A stretch of DNA of 64,000 nucleotides from Lachnospiraceae bacterium (GTDB lineage Bacteria; Bacillota; Clostridia; Lachnospirales; Lachnospiraceae). Positions 43,457 through 51,557 of this stretch are shown here, one piece after another. A program made the translations under genes and the position numbers. The notes under the pieces are model-generated. The model did not search any database and was not told the origin of the DNA. It saw nothing but the letters and a program-made list of their open reading frames with translations. Within the stretch, counting starts at the first letter, position 1; every line of letters starts with the position of its first letter. The DNA is taken from NCBI GenBank assembly GCA_029219245.1, contig JAQXTA010000050.1, positions 1 to 64,000 on the forward strand, in the 5' to 3' direction.

Positions 43457-44743
43457 ATGGAAGTACGCATTTCACCACAGATGTCGCTTATGGAAAAACT
43501 GAATATTCTGGCGGATGCTGCAAAATATGATGTATCCTGCAGCTCCAGCGGTTCTTCACGCAAAGGAGACGGAACCGGTATCGGCAATACCGTAAAGGCG
43601 GGACTATGCCATAGTTTTGCGGCGGACGGCAGATGCATTTCCTTATTGAAGATACTTTTTACCAATGAATGTATCTATGACTGTAAATATTGCCTGAACC
43701 GTAAGTCCAATGACGTACCGAGAGCTTCTTTTACACCGGATGAAGTATGCGAGCTGACGATGGAATTTTATCGCCGTAATTATATAGAAGGTTTGTTTCT
43801 AAGCTCCGGTATTTTGTACAGTCCGGATTATACAATGGAACTGTTGTGTCAGACCTTGTATAAGCTTCGGACCGTTCACAATTTTCAGGGCTATATTCAT
43901 GTGAAAGCAATTCCGGGTGCTGACCCGGAACTGATTCGTAAGGCCGGCTTTCTGGCAGACAGAATGAGCGTGAATATGGAACTGCCGACAGCAGAAAGCT
44001 TACAGAAGTTAGCACCGAATAAGCATCGGAAGAATATTCTGAAGCCTATGAGGCTGATTCAGAATGGGATTAGTGCGAATAAGAATGAACTGGCTCTTTA
44101 TCGGAATGCACCGCATTTTTGCGAAGCAGGACAGTCTACCCAGATGATTGTCGGGGCTACACCGGAGAGCGATTATCAGATTATGTCAGTGGCAGAGGGC
44201 TTGTATCAGAAATTTGATTTGAAAAGAGTCTATTACTCTGCGTATGTCAACGTGAATGAAGACAAAGATTTACCGGCACTTCCGGGTGGACCGCCGCTTC
44301 TTCGGGAACACAGATTATATCAGGCAGACTGGTTGCTGCGTTTCTATGAATTTACGGTAGATGAACTGCTGACAGAAGACCGTCCCAATTTTAATATGAT
44401 GATTGATCCGAAAGCGGATTGGGCTGTCAGACATCTGGAAATGTTCCCTGTGGAAATCAATCGGGCAGATTATCAACTGCTTCTGCGGATTCCGGGAATT
44501 GGTGTAAAAAGTGCCAGAAGAATTCTTGCGGCAAGACGTTTTGGAAATCTGACCTTTGAGGATTTGAAGAAGATAGGCGTTGTGTTGAAAAGGGCCTTAT
44601 ATTTTATTACCTGCAACGGAAGGATGATGTACCCTACGAAGATAGAAGAAAACTATATTGTCAGAAATCTGACTTATCAGAAGGAACGTTATCCTTTTTC
44701 TATGGATGGAATGCAGTATGAACAGATGTCGCTGTTTTCCTAG
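43457..44743 (+). CDS. Radical SAM protein with helix-hairpin-helix domain, putative DNA modification/repair (TIGR03916 type)
   Basis: A 428-residue protein with the radical SAM cluster motif CIYDCKYC (Cys72, Cys76, Cys79) and a conserved Ser-rich N-terminus (YDVSCSSSGSSRKGDGTGIG, about 24-43). A SAM barrel runs to about residue 310. A helix-hairpin-helix (LLLRIPGIGVKSARRILAARR, starting near 341) would bind DNA. The family is defined by its link with the DUF4130/TIGR03915 protein, which is the next gene. Its reaction is unknown. ATG 43457 with GAGGTACG upstream is preferred over ATG 43430, which would place the LexA box inside the gene. Two LexA boxes indicate induction by DNA damage. Confidence 0.88.
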   Translation: MEVRISPQMSLMEKLNILADAAKYDVSCSSSGSSRKGDGTGIGNTVKAGLCHSFAADGRCISLLKILFTNECIYDCKYCLNRKSNDVPRASFTPDEVCELTMEFYRRNYIEGLFLSSGILYSPDYTMELLCQTLYKLRTVHNFQGYIHVKAIPGADPELIRKAGFLADRMSVNMELPTAESLQKLAPNKHRKNILKPMRLIQNGISANKNELALYRNAPHFCEAGQSTQMIVGATPESDYQIMSVAEGLYQKFDLKRVYYSAYVNVNEDKDLPALPGGPPLLREHRLYQADWLLRFYEFTVDELLTEDRPNFNMMIDPKADWAVRHLEMFPVEINRADYQLLLRIPGIGVKSARRILAARRFGNLTFEDLKKIGVVLKRALYFITCNGRMMYPTKIEENYIVRNLTYQKERYPFSMDGMQYEQMSLFS

Positions 44744-44756
44744 AGGAGAAATTACT

Positions 44757-45530
44757 ATGGAAGAAAAATATTTAGTCTGCGAAGATTCGCTGGAAGGAAT
44801 TTTTACCGGGATATATGATGCGTATGCTTTCAGGGAGGGGCATGAGCATATCCATATACAGATTGGGGAAGAAGAAAATTTAAAATTATTTGCAACCTAT
44901 CGGTATATTTTTCCGGATGATGTCAAGACTGGAAAGGTAATCGGTACGATTCAGCGAAGACTTGGAATGGACATCTATGTGGCATTATGCAAAGCACTTG
45001 CAACGGATGATGCAGATAAAGGACAGGCAGTTTACCAGACGATTGTAGATGCATTAACGAGAGGAAGCGGAAGAAGAGTACTGGAAAATGTATCTAATCC
45101 ATATGTTGAGAAAACTTTCAATTTATGCAGAAAAACAGGAAATGAGATTCATCGTCTGATGGAATTTGTGCGGTTTCAGGAGTTGGAACAGGGAATTCTT
45201 TTTTCGAAAATCGGTCCGGTTTGTAATGTGGTATCCTTTTTGATGCCGCATTTTTCTGACAGGCTTCCTTTGGAAGATTTTATTATTTATGATGAAAAAA
45301 GAGGTATTTTCGGAGTTCATCCGGCAAGAAAGGAATGGTATCTGGTAACCGGACAGGAACTGAAATTGGATGAGAGATTGCCGTATTCGGAAAAAGAGGA
45401 ATCTTATCGAGATTTATTTACCCATTTTTGTCGGACAATCGCTATAAAAGAGCGTAAAAACTTAAAATTGCAACAGCAAATGCTACCGTTAAGGTTCCAA
45501 GATTATATGGTCGAATTTGCCGAAAAATAA
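44757..45530 (+). CDS. TIGR03915/DUF4130 family putative DNA repair protein
   Basis: A 257-residue soluble protein that accompanies the radical-SAM/HhH protein in many Firmicutes and proteobacteria and is fused to a uracil-DNA-glycosylase-like domain in some. Here it is the stand-alone form. Recognisable segments are EDSLEGIFTGIYDAYAFREGHEHI near the start, SRI-like TIQRRLG, HRLMEFVRFQELEQGILFSKIGPVCNVV in the middle, and FSDRLPLEDFIIYDEKRGIFGVHPARKEW. It begins 13 bases after the radical-SAM gene with AGAGGAG upstream, so both are made together under LexA control. The activity is not known. Confidence 0.85.
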   Translation: MEEKYLVCEDSLEGIFTGIYDAYAFREGHEHIHIQIGEEENLKLFATYRYIFPDDVKTGKVIGTIQRRLGMDIYVALCKALATDDADKGQAVYQTIVDALTRGSGRRVLENVSNPYVEKTFNLCRKTGNEIHRLMEFVRFQELEQGILFSKIGPVCNVVSFLMPHFSDRLPLEDFIIYDEKRGIFGVHPARKEWYLVTGQELKLDERLPYSEKEESYRDLFTHFCRTIAIKERKNLKLQQQMLPLRFQDYMVEFAEK

Positions 45531-45653
45531 AAAAAATGTGCTTTGATGATTTAATGTGATAAAGCAGGAATTGTGCATAATGACAAAAGAAAAATGCCAG
45601 AAACTTCCAAGATTGCTTTAGATGTAAAAAAATGGAAAATTGTTTTTATTAAA

Positions 45654-45697
45654 GTGCAAAAATTGGCACTTTACAAATGATTTCATTGGAGTATAAT
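45654..45697 (+). promoter_or_regulatory. Promoter with inverted repeat before the HPr-like gene
   Basis: TTTACA (45670-45675) and TATAAT (45692-45697) are 16 bases apart. AAAGTGC and GCACTTT form an inverted repeat ending in the -35, an operator-like position. The rest of 45531-45650 shows nothing recognisable. Confidence 0.55.
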
Positions 45698-45787
45698 CAT
45701 CTCAAACAAGAGGAAAACGGTTTCTAAATACCATATATAGTGGAACTGATAATATTGATACACATTTCATTAGAAAGGATGATATTT

Positions 45788-46015
45788 ATGATGCAGCATA
45801 GAATTAAACTCAGACCGGATGAGGTAAAAGAGTTTGTGGCAGCAGCAACAAAGTGTGCATATGATGTAGATATTTCTTATAATAGTTTTATCGTAGATGC
45901 GAAGTCCATTATTGGAGTTCTTGGACTGAATTTTAATCAGGTATTGACCGTTTCCTACAATGGCTATGATGAAAATTTTGAGAAATATCTTAGAAAATTC
46001 GCAGTTGCCTGCTAA
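45788..46015 (+). CDS. HPr-like protein lacking the phosphorylatable histidine
   Basis: A 75-residue protein that aligns without gaps to HPr over its second half: TKCAYDVDISYN, then VDAKSIIGVLGL, where Ser40 matches the regulatory Ser46 of HPr, and a final VSYNGYDENFEKYLRKF. The region where HPr has GIHARPA reads RIKLRPDEV, so the active-site histidine is absent and the N-terminus is about six residues shorter. This is the situation of Crh in Bacillus, which keeps Ser46 but not His15 and acts only as a CcpA co-regulator. A Crh-like role is inference. ATG 45788 follows GAAAGGATG. The gene has its own promoter and terminator. Confidence 0.72.
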   Translation: MMQHRIKLRPDEVKEFVAAATKCAYDVDISYNSFIVDAKSIIGVLGLNFNQVLTVSYNGYDENFEKYLRKFAVAC

Positions 46016-46034
46016 AACAAAAAGATAAAAATTG

Positions 46035-46078
46035 ACTCCCTGCACAAGTTATATTACGATACTTGTGTGGGGAGTTTT
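46035..46078 (+). terminator. Terminator after the HPr-like gene
   Basis: CTCCCTGCACAAG (46035-46047) pairs with CTTGTGTGGGGAG (46061-46073), 13 positions with one mismatch or wobble, followed by five Ts. Confidence 0.88.
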
Positions 46079-46124
46079 TGCTTTCGCACAAAATTAGGTA
46101 ACAGAGAGGAATGACGGCAGGGGA

Positions 46125-48581
46125 ATGGAAATTCGTATTTCAGTCAGAGGACTGGTAGAATTTATTCTGCGTTCCGGCAATATCGATAATCGTAAAGCAG
46201 CTTCTCCGGAGAATGCCATGCAGGAGGGCGGAAGGATTCATAGAATGATTCAGCGCCGCATGGGAGCAGAGTATCATGCCGAGGTAGGGCTATCCTTCTG
46301 TTATCCGACACCGGATTATGACATTATCATAGAAGGGCGTGCCGATGGTATTATTATAGAAAACAGTGGTGAGAGAAGTGCGGTACCGGAGCTTACGGAT
46401 ACGGAAATACCGGCGGATATGGCACAGCTTATAACGGCGACGATTGACGAAATTAAGGGAACTTATCATGACCTTACGAAAATAAAGGAAGCGGTTCCGG
46501 TGCATCTTGCACAGGCAAAGTGTTATGCTTATTTTTTTGCTTCGCAAAATCACTTAAAATCGATTCGTGTCAGAATGACTTATTGCCATTTAGAAACGGA
46601 AGAAATTCGCTATTTTCATCATGACTACGCATATGCAGAACTAAAAGAGTGGTTTGAAGAGGTCATGGAGAAATACCGGAAGTGGGCAGATTATAGCTTT
46701 ACATGGCAGAAAATAAGGCAAAGCTCTATCAAAGAGCTGAAATTCCCGTTTGCATACCGGGAAGGACAAAAGGAACTCGTGACATATGTTTATCAAACTA
46801 TTTACCATAAAAGAAAATTGTTTATCGAGGCACCAACCGGAGTCGGGAAAACTATTTCTACCATTTTTCCGGCGGTAAAGGCAGTCGGAGAGGGGATGGG
46901 AGAAAAAATTTTTTATCTGACGGCAAAAACGATTACCCGGACGGTGGCGGAGGATACGTTCCAGTTATTACGGGATAAGGGATTGGAGTTTAAAACCGTT
47001 ATTCTGACGGCCAAAGAGAAAATCTGCTTCTTAGAAGAAATGGAATGCAATCCGGAAGCTTGCCCATATGCCAAAGGGCATTATGACAGAGTCAATGAAG
47101 CTATGTATGATTTGCTGACACAGGAAGACAGTTTTCATCGGGAAAAAATTGAAGAGTATGCAAAGAAACATAGGGTCTGCCCGTTTGAAATGTGCCTGGA
47201 TATGAGTCTGTTCTCCGATGCAGTCATCTGTGACTATAACTATGTTTTTGATCCACATGTCTATTTACGGCGTTTTTTCGCAGAAGGAAATAAAGGAGAA
47301 TATTTATTCTTGATTGATGAGGCACATAATCTGGTGGAGCGGGGCAGGGATATGTACAGTGCTCTGCTGCGGAAGGAAGATTTCCTGAAGTTAAAGAAAA
47401 CCGTGAAAGAATATTCACCCAAAATGGAGAAGCAACTTGAAAAATGCAATAAGGAGTTGCTTGCTTTAAAACGGGAATGCATCAATTATAAAATAGAAGA
47501 GTATATTGCACCGTTTGTTATGGCATTGAACCGCTTAAGCAGCACAATGGAAGATTATCTGGAAGACCATGAAGATAGTCCGGTTAGGAAAGAAATCCTG
47601 GAGTTTTACTTTGAAGTATCACATTTTCTGGGGATTTATGAACTGGTGGATGAAAATTATGTTACTTATTCTCAGATGGAGGATGACGGCAGTTTTATTT
47701 TGAAGCTTTTTTGTGTCAATCCTGCCAAAAATCTGCTGGAATGTATGATGAAAGGCAGAAGTACGATTCTTTTTTCGGCCACGTTGCTTCCAATTCAATA
47801 TTATAAAACACTGCTTGGGGCTAAAGAAGGGGATTATGAGGTTTATGCGAAGTCCGTATTCCGACCGGAAAAGAGAGGATTGTATATCGGAAGTGATGTA
47901 ACAAGTAAATATACAAGAAGAAGCGAGATGGAATATTATAACATTGCTTCTTATATCTATGAAATTGTAAAAAACAGACATGGTAATTATATGATTTTCT
48001 TCCCGTCACATGCATTTCTTAGAAATGTGTATGATGTTTTTATGGAGCATTTTGCCGAAGAACAACTGGAGTGCATTGTACAGGAAGATTATATGAATGA
48101 ACGATCCAGAGAAGAATTCCTGAACCGGTTTACCGGAAACGAAAGCTGTGATTTATCAAAAGTCATTCAAATGGATATTGAAATCGAGGAGGAAAGAAGC
48201 CTGCTTGGTTTCTGTGTCCTGGGTGGCATTTTCAGTGAGGGTATTGATTTGAAAAATGACAGCTTAATCGGGGCGATTATTGTCGGAACCGGATTGCCGC
48301 AGGTCTGCAATGAAAGAGAAATTCTGAAAAAATATTTTGATGGATGGGGCGAAAATGGTTTTGACTATGCCTATCGTTATCCGGGCATGAACAAAGTGCT
48401 TCAGGCAGCAGGCAGAGTCATCAGGACAGCAGAGGATGTGGGAATTGTTGCCTTGTTAGATGAACGCTTTTTGAATCCGTCCTACCAACGGCTTTTCCCG
48501 CGGGAATGGAATAACTATGAAGTCGTAACAACCACCCGGGTTGCAAAGAGGGTGGAACGTTTCTGGAATGAGTGGCTTTAA
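46125..48581 (+). CDS. PD-(D/E)XK nuclease-XPD/DinG-type helicase fusion
   Basis: An 818-residue protein with two parts. Residues 1-200 form a RecB/Cas4-like nuclease domain with His40, Asp74 in GRADG, Glu109 and Lys111 in DEIKG, and QAKCYAY (130-136). The helicase part has Walker [11 protein letters not shown] (about 235-244), four cysteines likely to hold a 4Fe-4S cluster (Cys301, 308, 313, 352), DEAH in FLIDEAHNL (about 395), and a C-terminal motor domain ending with [10 protein letters not shown]. It belongs to superfamily 2, XPD-like, 5'-3' helicases. All key residues look intact. It sits between the LexA-controlled gene pair and endonuclease IV, with which it shares overlapping stop codons. 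Confidence 0.9.
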   Translation: MEIRISVRGLVEFILRSGNIDNRKAASPENAMQEGGRIHRMIQRRMGAEYHAEVGLSFCYPTPDYDIIIEGRADGIIIENSGERSAVPELTDTEIPADMAQLITATIDEIKGTYHDLTKIKEAVPVHLAQAKCYAYFFASQNHLKSIRVRMTYCHLETEEIRYFHHDYAYAELKEWFEEVMEKYRKWADYSFTWQKIRQSSIKELKFPFAYREGQKELVTYVYQTIYHKRKLFIEAPTGVGKTISTIFPAVKAVGEGMGEKIFYLTAKTITRTVAEDTFQLLRDKGLEFKTVILTAKEKICFLEEMECNPEACPYAKGHYDRVNEAMYDLLTQEDSFHREKIEEYAKKHRVCPFEMCLDMSLFSDAVICDYNYVFDPHVYLRRFFAEGNKGEYLFLIDEAHNLVERGRDMYSALLRKEDFLKLKKTVKEYSPKMEKQLEKCNKELLALKRECINYKIEEYIAPFVMALNRLSSTMEDYLEDHEDSPVRKEILEFYFEVSHFLGIYELVDENYVTYSQMEDDGSFILKLFCVNPAKNLLECMMKGRSTILFSATLLPIQYYKTLLGAKEGDYEVYAKSVFRPEKRGLYIGSDVTSKYTRRSEMEYYNIASYIYEIVKNRHGNYMIFFPSHAFLRNVYDVFMEHFAEEQLECIVQEDYMNERSREEFLNRFTGNESCDLSKVIQMDIEIEEERSLLGFCVLGGIFSEGIDLKNDSLIGAIIVGTGLPQVCNEREILKKYFDGWGENGFDYAYRYPGMNKVLQAAGRVIRTAEDVGIVALLDERFLNPSYQRLFPREWNNYEVVTTTRVAKRVERFWNEWL

Positions 48582-49432
48582 CGTAACATCTGGATTTCCT
48601 CTTTGTATGGGGCAATCTTTTTGTCCGGGTTGTTATCAGATGGAATATAGGGTGTTTCCAGAATTTTGGGCAGGTCCATAAAATCGGGATGGTGTACCAC
48701 TTGGCGGATTGCCTGCAGACCAATGGTACCCTTTCCGATGTTTTCATGTCTGTCTTTGGCAGCACCCAATATATTTTTGCTGTCATTGATATGAATGACA
48801 GCTACATTCTTCTTTCCAATCAATTTATCAAATCGGTCAATGACACCGTCAAAATCATTTGCTACATCATAGCCGGCATCGTTTAAATGGCATAAATCCA
48901 GACAGACCCTAAGCTTATCGCTATATTTTACCCCATCGAAAATCGTTGCCAGCTCTTCAAAATTTCTTCCGATTTCGGAACCTTTTCCAGCCATGGTTTC
49001 CAGAGCAATACAGCAGGGAGTATCTGCAGTTAAGACCTTATTGATTCCTTGAACAATCCGGTCAATACCTGCTTTAACACCGGCTCCTACATGGGCACCC
49101 GGATGGAGAATCAAAGTCTTGCTGCCCATTGCAATGGTACGTTCCAGTTCCAGTGCCAGAAAATCCACAGCAAGAGTATAGGTATCCGGATTGACCGAAT
49201 TAGCCAAATTGATGATATAGGGGGCATGTACGACGAATTCTTCTATATTATGTGAATGCATATATTCCCATGCGGCAGGAATATTGAGTTCGGAAATGTC
49301 TTTTCGCTTCGTGTTCTGGGGAGCTCCGGTATAGACCATAAAGGTATTGGCATTATAAGAAACAGCTTCTTTTACGGAAGCAAGCAACATTTCTTTGCCA
49401 CCCATACTGACATGAGAACCAATCTTAATCAT
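48578..49432 (-). CDS. nfo: Deoxyribonuclease IV (AP endonuclease)
   Basis: A 284-residue zinc enzyme that cuts DNA 5' of abasic sites and removes 3' blocking groups in base excision repair. Metal ligands lie in the family motifs: [65 protein letters not shown] and [11 protein letters not shown]. The start is the minus-strand ATG at 49432, with AAAGGA before it; the frame is open to 49510 but without homology. It is convergent with the nuclease-helicase gene and the two stop codons overlap in complementary TTAA. Confidence 0.95.
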   Translation of the reverse strand: MIKIGSHVSMGGKEMLLASVKEAVSYNANTFMVYTGAPQNTKRKDISELNIPAAWEYMHSHNIEEFVVHAPYIINLANSVNPDTYTLAVDFLALELERTIAMGSKTLILHPGAHVGAGVKAGIDRIVQGINKVLTADTPCCIALETMAGKGSEIGRNFEELATIFDGVKYSDKLRVCLDLCHLNDAGYDVANDFDGVIDRFDKLIGKKNVAVIHINDSKNILGAAKDRHENIGKGTIGLQAIRQVVHHPDFMDLPKILETPYIPSDNNPDKKIAPYKEEIQMLR

Positions 49433-49871
49433 AGGGTAAAATCCTTTCTTAATTGAAGTATTCTTTGAAAGCAAATGCATGCTAATCCATATTATAAAGG
49501 AAAATCTCAAAAGAGGAAATACAAAGTTCAGAAAGAATAGACAGAAAGGAGGTGGAAAAGGATTCCAGACTAAAAAAAGGAATACGAGTCACAATAATAT
49601 GACGCACTTGTCAAATGTGGATAACTATGTGGAAATTGGGGATTTCTAACTCTTTACTTTAATTTTTTTGATAAATGTGTCAAAATAGCTGTGGAAAAGT
49701 CGGTCAATAGGATGTTTTATAATAAAAATAGTACTAAACCGGTCAATCATTAAAATGACATTGTAACTGATTTTACCATTTTTTTAAATATTTCTATGTG
49801 CTTCTATGTAAATTTCTCTTTTTATGGTATACTACAACAAGAATAAAAAACGACAACGGAGGAATAAGAAA
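49433..49871. other. 439-base intergenic region with DnaA-box-like sites
   Basis: A TATAAT on the minus strand (49491-49496) probably serves nfo, and TATACT on the plus strand (49828-49833) probably serves the GH13 gene. Between them is AT-rich DNA with TGTGGATAA (49616-49624), a perfect DnaA-box complement, plus TGTGGAAAT (49628-49636) and TGTGGAAAA (49690-49698) in the same orientation. No gene was found; the only short frame with an ATG encodes 16 residues and lacks a ribosome binding site. Confidence 0.45.
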
Positions 49872-51182
49872 ATGTGGGCTTATGAGAGTGTTTTTTATCA
49901 GATATATCCGCTTGGATTCTGCGGAGCACCTTTTGAGAATGACGGTGTATCTGAATCCAGAATATTAAAGGTAAACGACTGGATTCCGCATATGAAGAAA
50001 CTGGGAATCAATGCGATTTATTTTTCCCCGGTATTTGAATCCGATACACATGGCTATAATACGAGAGATTATCATAAGATTGACTGTCGTCTTGGAACGA
50101 ATGAAGATTTTAAGCAGGTATGTAAGAACTTACATGATAACGGTATTAAAGTAATTCTGGATGGTGTTTTCAATCATGTCGGAAGAGGATTCTGGGCATT
50201 TCAGGATGTTCTTGAGAAGCGTTGGGATTCTCCGTATAAGGACTGGTTTCATATTAACTTTGACGGTAATTCTAATTATAATGATGGATTATGGTATGAA
50301 GGCTGGGAAGGCAATTATGATTTGGTAAAACTTAATCTGCGCCATCCTGATGTGGTCAACCACATTCTTGACAGTGTAAAAGGCTGGGTAGAAGAATTTG
50401 ATATTGATGGACTTCGTCTGGATGTAGCATACTGTCTGGACCATGATTTTTTGCGGAGACTGCGCCAGTTCTGTGATGGACTGAAACCGGATTTCTATCT
50501 GCTCGGGGAAACGCTGCATGGCGATTATAACCAGTGGATGAACGACTCTATGTTGCATTCCGTTACGAATTATGAATGTTATAAAGGGTTGTTCTCCAGC
50601 TTTAACAGCATGAATATGTTTGAAATCAACCACTCTCTGTTACGTCAGTTTGGACCGGAGAACTGGACCTTATACCGCGGTAAGCATCTGCTTTCTTTTG
50701 TGGACAATCATGATGTGACACGAATTGCAAGCAATCTGACCAATGAAAAACATCTGCCACTGATTTATGCGCTTTGTTTTGGTATGCCGGGCATTCCCTG
50801 TGTATACTATGGAAGTGAATGGGGAGCAAAGGCCCACAAGAGCGAAGGGGATCCTGCTTTAAGAGCTTGCTTTGAAAAACCGGAATGGAATGAATTATGT
50901 GATTTCATCAGTGCGTTAGCGGAGGCTAAGAAAAATTCCAAAGCTTTGAATTACGGAGATTTCCGTTCCGTTGTTTTAACGAACAAGCAGTGCATCTTTG
51001 AAAGAAAAACGGAAGACGAAAGAGTACTGGTTGCTATCAATGCGGATGCAGAATGCTATACGGCACATTTTGATGCCGGCTGTGGCAAGGCAGTTGATTT
51101 GCTTACCGGCAAAGAACATGACTTCGGCGGTGGCAGTGAATTGCCGCCTTATAGTGCACAGTTCTGGAAGATGGAGCATTAG
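49872..51182 (+). CDS. GH13 alpha-amylase family enzyme (cytoplasmic maltodextrin hydrolase-like)
   Basis: A 436-residue (beta/alpha)8 enzyme acting on alpha-glucans. Conserved regions are DGVFNHVG (region I), GLRLDVAYC with nucleophile Asp184 (II), LLGETLHG with acid/base Glu213 (III), and FVDNHDVTR with Asp281 (IV). There is no signal peptide and no N-terminal starch-binding domain, so it works in the cytoplasm on imported maltodextrin or cyclodextrin. It is shorter than typical neopullulanases, which have an extra N-terminal domain. ATG 49872 follows ACGGAGGAA. It is a single gene, away from the malQ locus. Confidence 0.88.
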   Translation: MWAYESVFYQIYPLGFCGAPFENDGVSESRILKVNDWIPHMKKLGINAIYFSPVFESDTHGYNTRDYHKIDCRLGTNEDFKQVCKNLHDNGIKVILDGVFNHVGRGFWAFQDVLEKRWDSPYKDWFHINFDGNSNYNDGLWYEGWEGNYDLVKLNLRHPDVVNHILDSVKGWVEEFDIDGLRLDVAYCLDHDFLRRLRQFCDGLKPDFYLLGETLHGDYNQWMNDSMLHSVTNYECYKGLFSSFNSMNMFEINHSLLRQFGPENWTLYRGKHLLSFVDNHDVTRIASNLTNEKHLPLIYALCFGMPGIPCVYYGSEWGAKAHKSEGDPALRACFEKPEWNELCDFISALAEAKKNSKALNYGDFRSVVLTNKQCIFERKTEDERVLVAINADAECYTAHFDAGCGKAVDLLTGKEHDFGGGSELPPYSAQFWKMEH

Positions 51183-51219
51183 TTAAAAAATATAGGCAAC
51201 ATAAAATCAAAAATTATAG

Positions 51220-51248
51220 TTGACATTTACAGAGAAATCCCTTAACAT
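51220..51248 (+). promoter_or_regulatory. Promoter of the exporter operon leader
   Basis: TTGACA (51220-51225) and TAACAT (51243-51248) are 17 bases apart. The implied transcript begins about 300 bases before the first exporter gene. Confidence 0.5.
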
Positions 51249-51301
51249 AACAATTACGTTGCACATGTAACAGGAAAAATAAGGAAAAGGAGGTAAACAA
51301 T

Positions 51302-51385
51302 ATGTTTTTAATGGATTTTAATCAGAATTTTGTATGTAACAGAATAATAAGACATGAAATTACCTCCGCATATATTCTGAGATAA
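51302..51385 (+). CDS. 27-residue leader peptide of an attenuator
   Basis: A short frame, MFLMDFNQNFVCNRIIRHE then ITSAYILR, preceded by a very strong AAGGAGG ribosome binding site. It has no protein family and its length and position suggest regulation by translation. Codons 19-25 are written with bases that pair with two downstream segments: GAAATTACC (51356-51364) with GGTAATTTC in the terminator, and CTCCGCATATA (51364-51374) with TATATGCGGAG next to the exporter start. Ribosome position on this frame would therefore decide which structure forms, as with BmrB upstream of bmrCD in Bacillus subtilis. Confidence 0.7.
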   Translation: MFLMDFNQNFVCNRIIRHEITSAYILR

Positions 51386-51440
51386 TGATAATGCCAACAG
51401 CCGCTTAAACGGCTAAATTGTGCATTGTGGACAGAAACAG

Positions 51441-51478
51441 AGACAGTTGTGGTAATTTCCGCCACGACTGTCTTTTTT
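51441..51478 (+). terminator. Attenuator terminator before the exporter genes
   Basis: AGACAGTTGTGG (51441-51452) pairs with CCACGACTGTCT (51462-51473), including one T-G pair, followed by seven Ts. Its 5' arm and loop contain the GGTAATTTC that can pair instead with the leader-peptide region. Another hairpin (GTGTGGT with ACCACAC, 51480-51510) follows. These lie upstream of, not after, the exporter genes. Confidence 0.85.
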
Positions 51479-51557
51479 TGTGTGGTGTGTCCGGTGAAGA
51501 TGGACCACACTTTCTATATGCGGAGAGGAATGACAGAGGGAAGGTAAGTGGAAGTTT

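Noticed and set aside
49616-49698. Replication origin suggested by DnaA-box-like sites
   Set aside because: dnaA, dnaN, recF and gyrase genes are absent nearby, the sites are few, and there is no clear unwinding element with 13-mer repeats. Kept only as a low-interest cluster.
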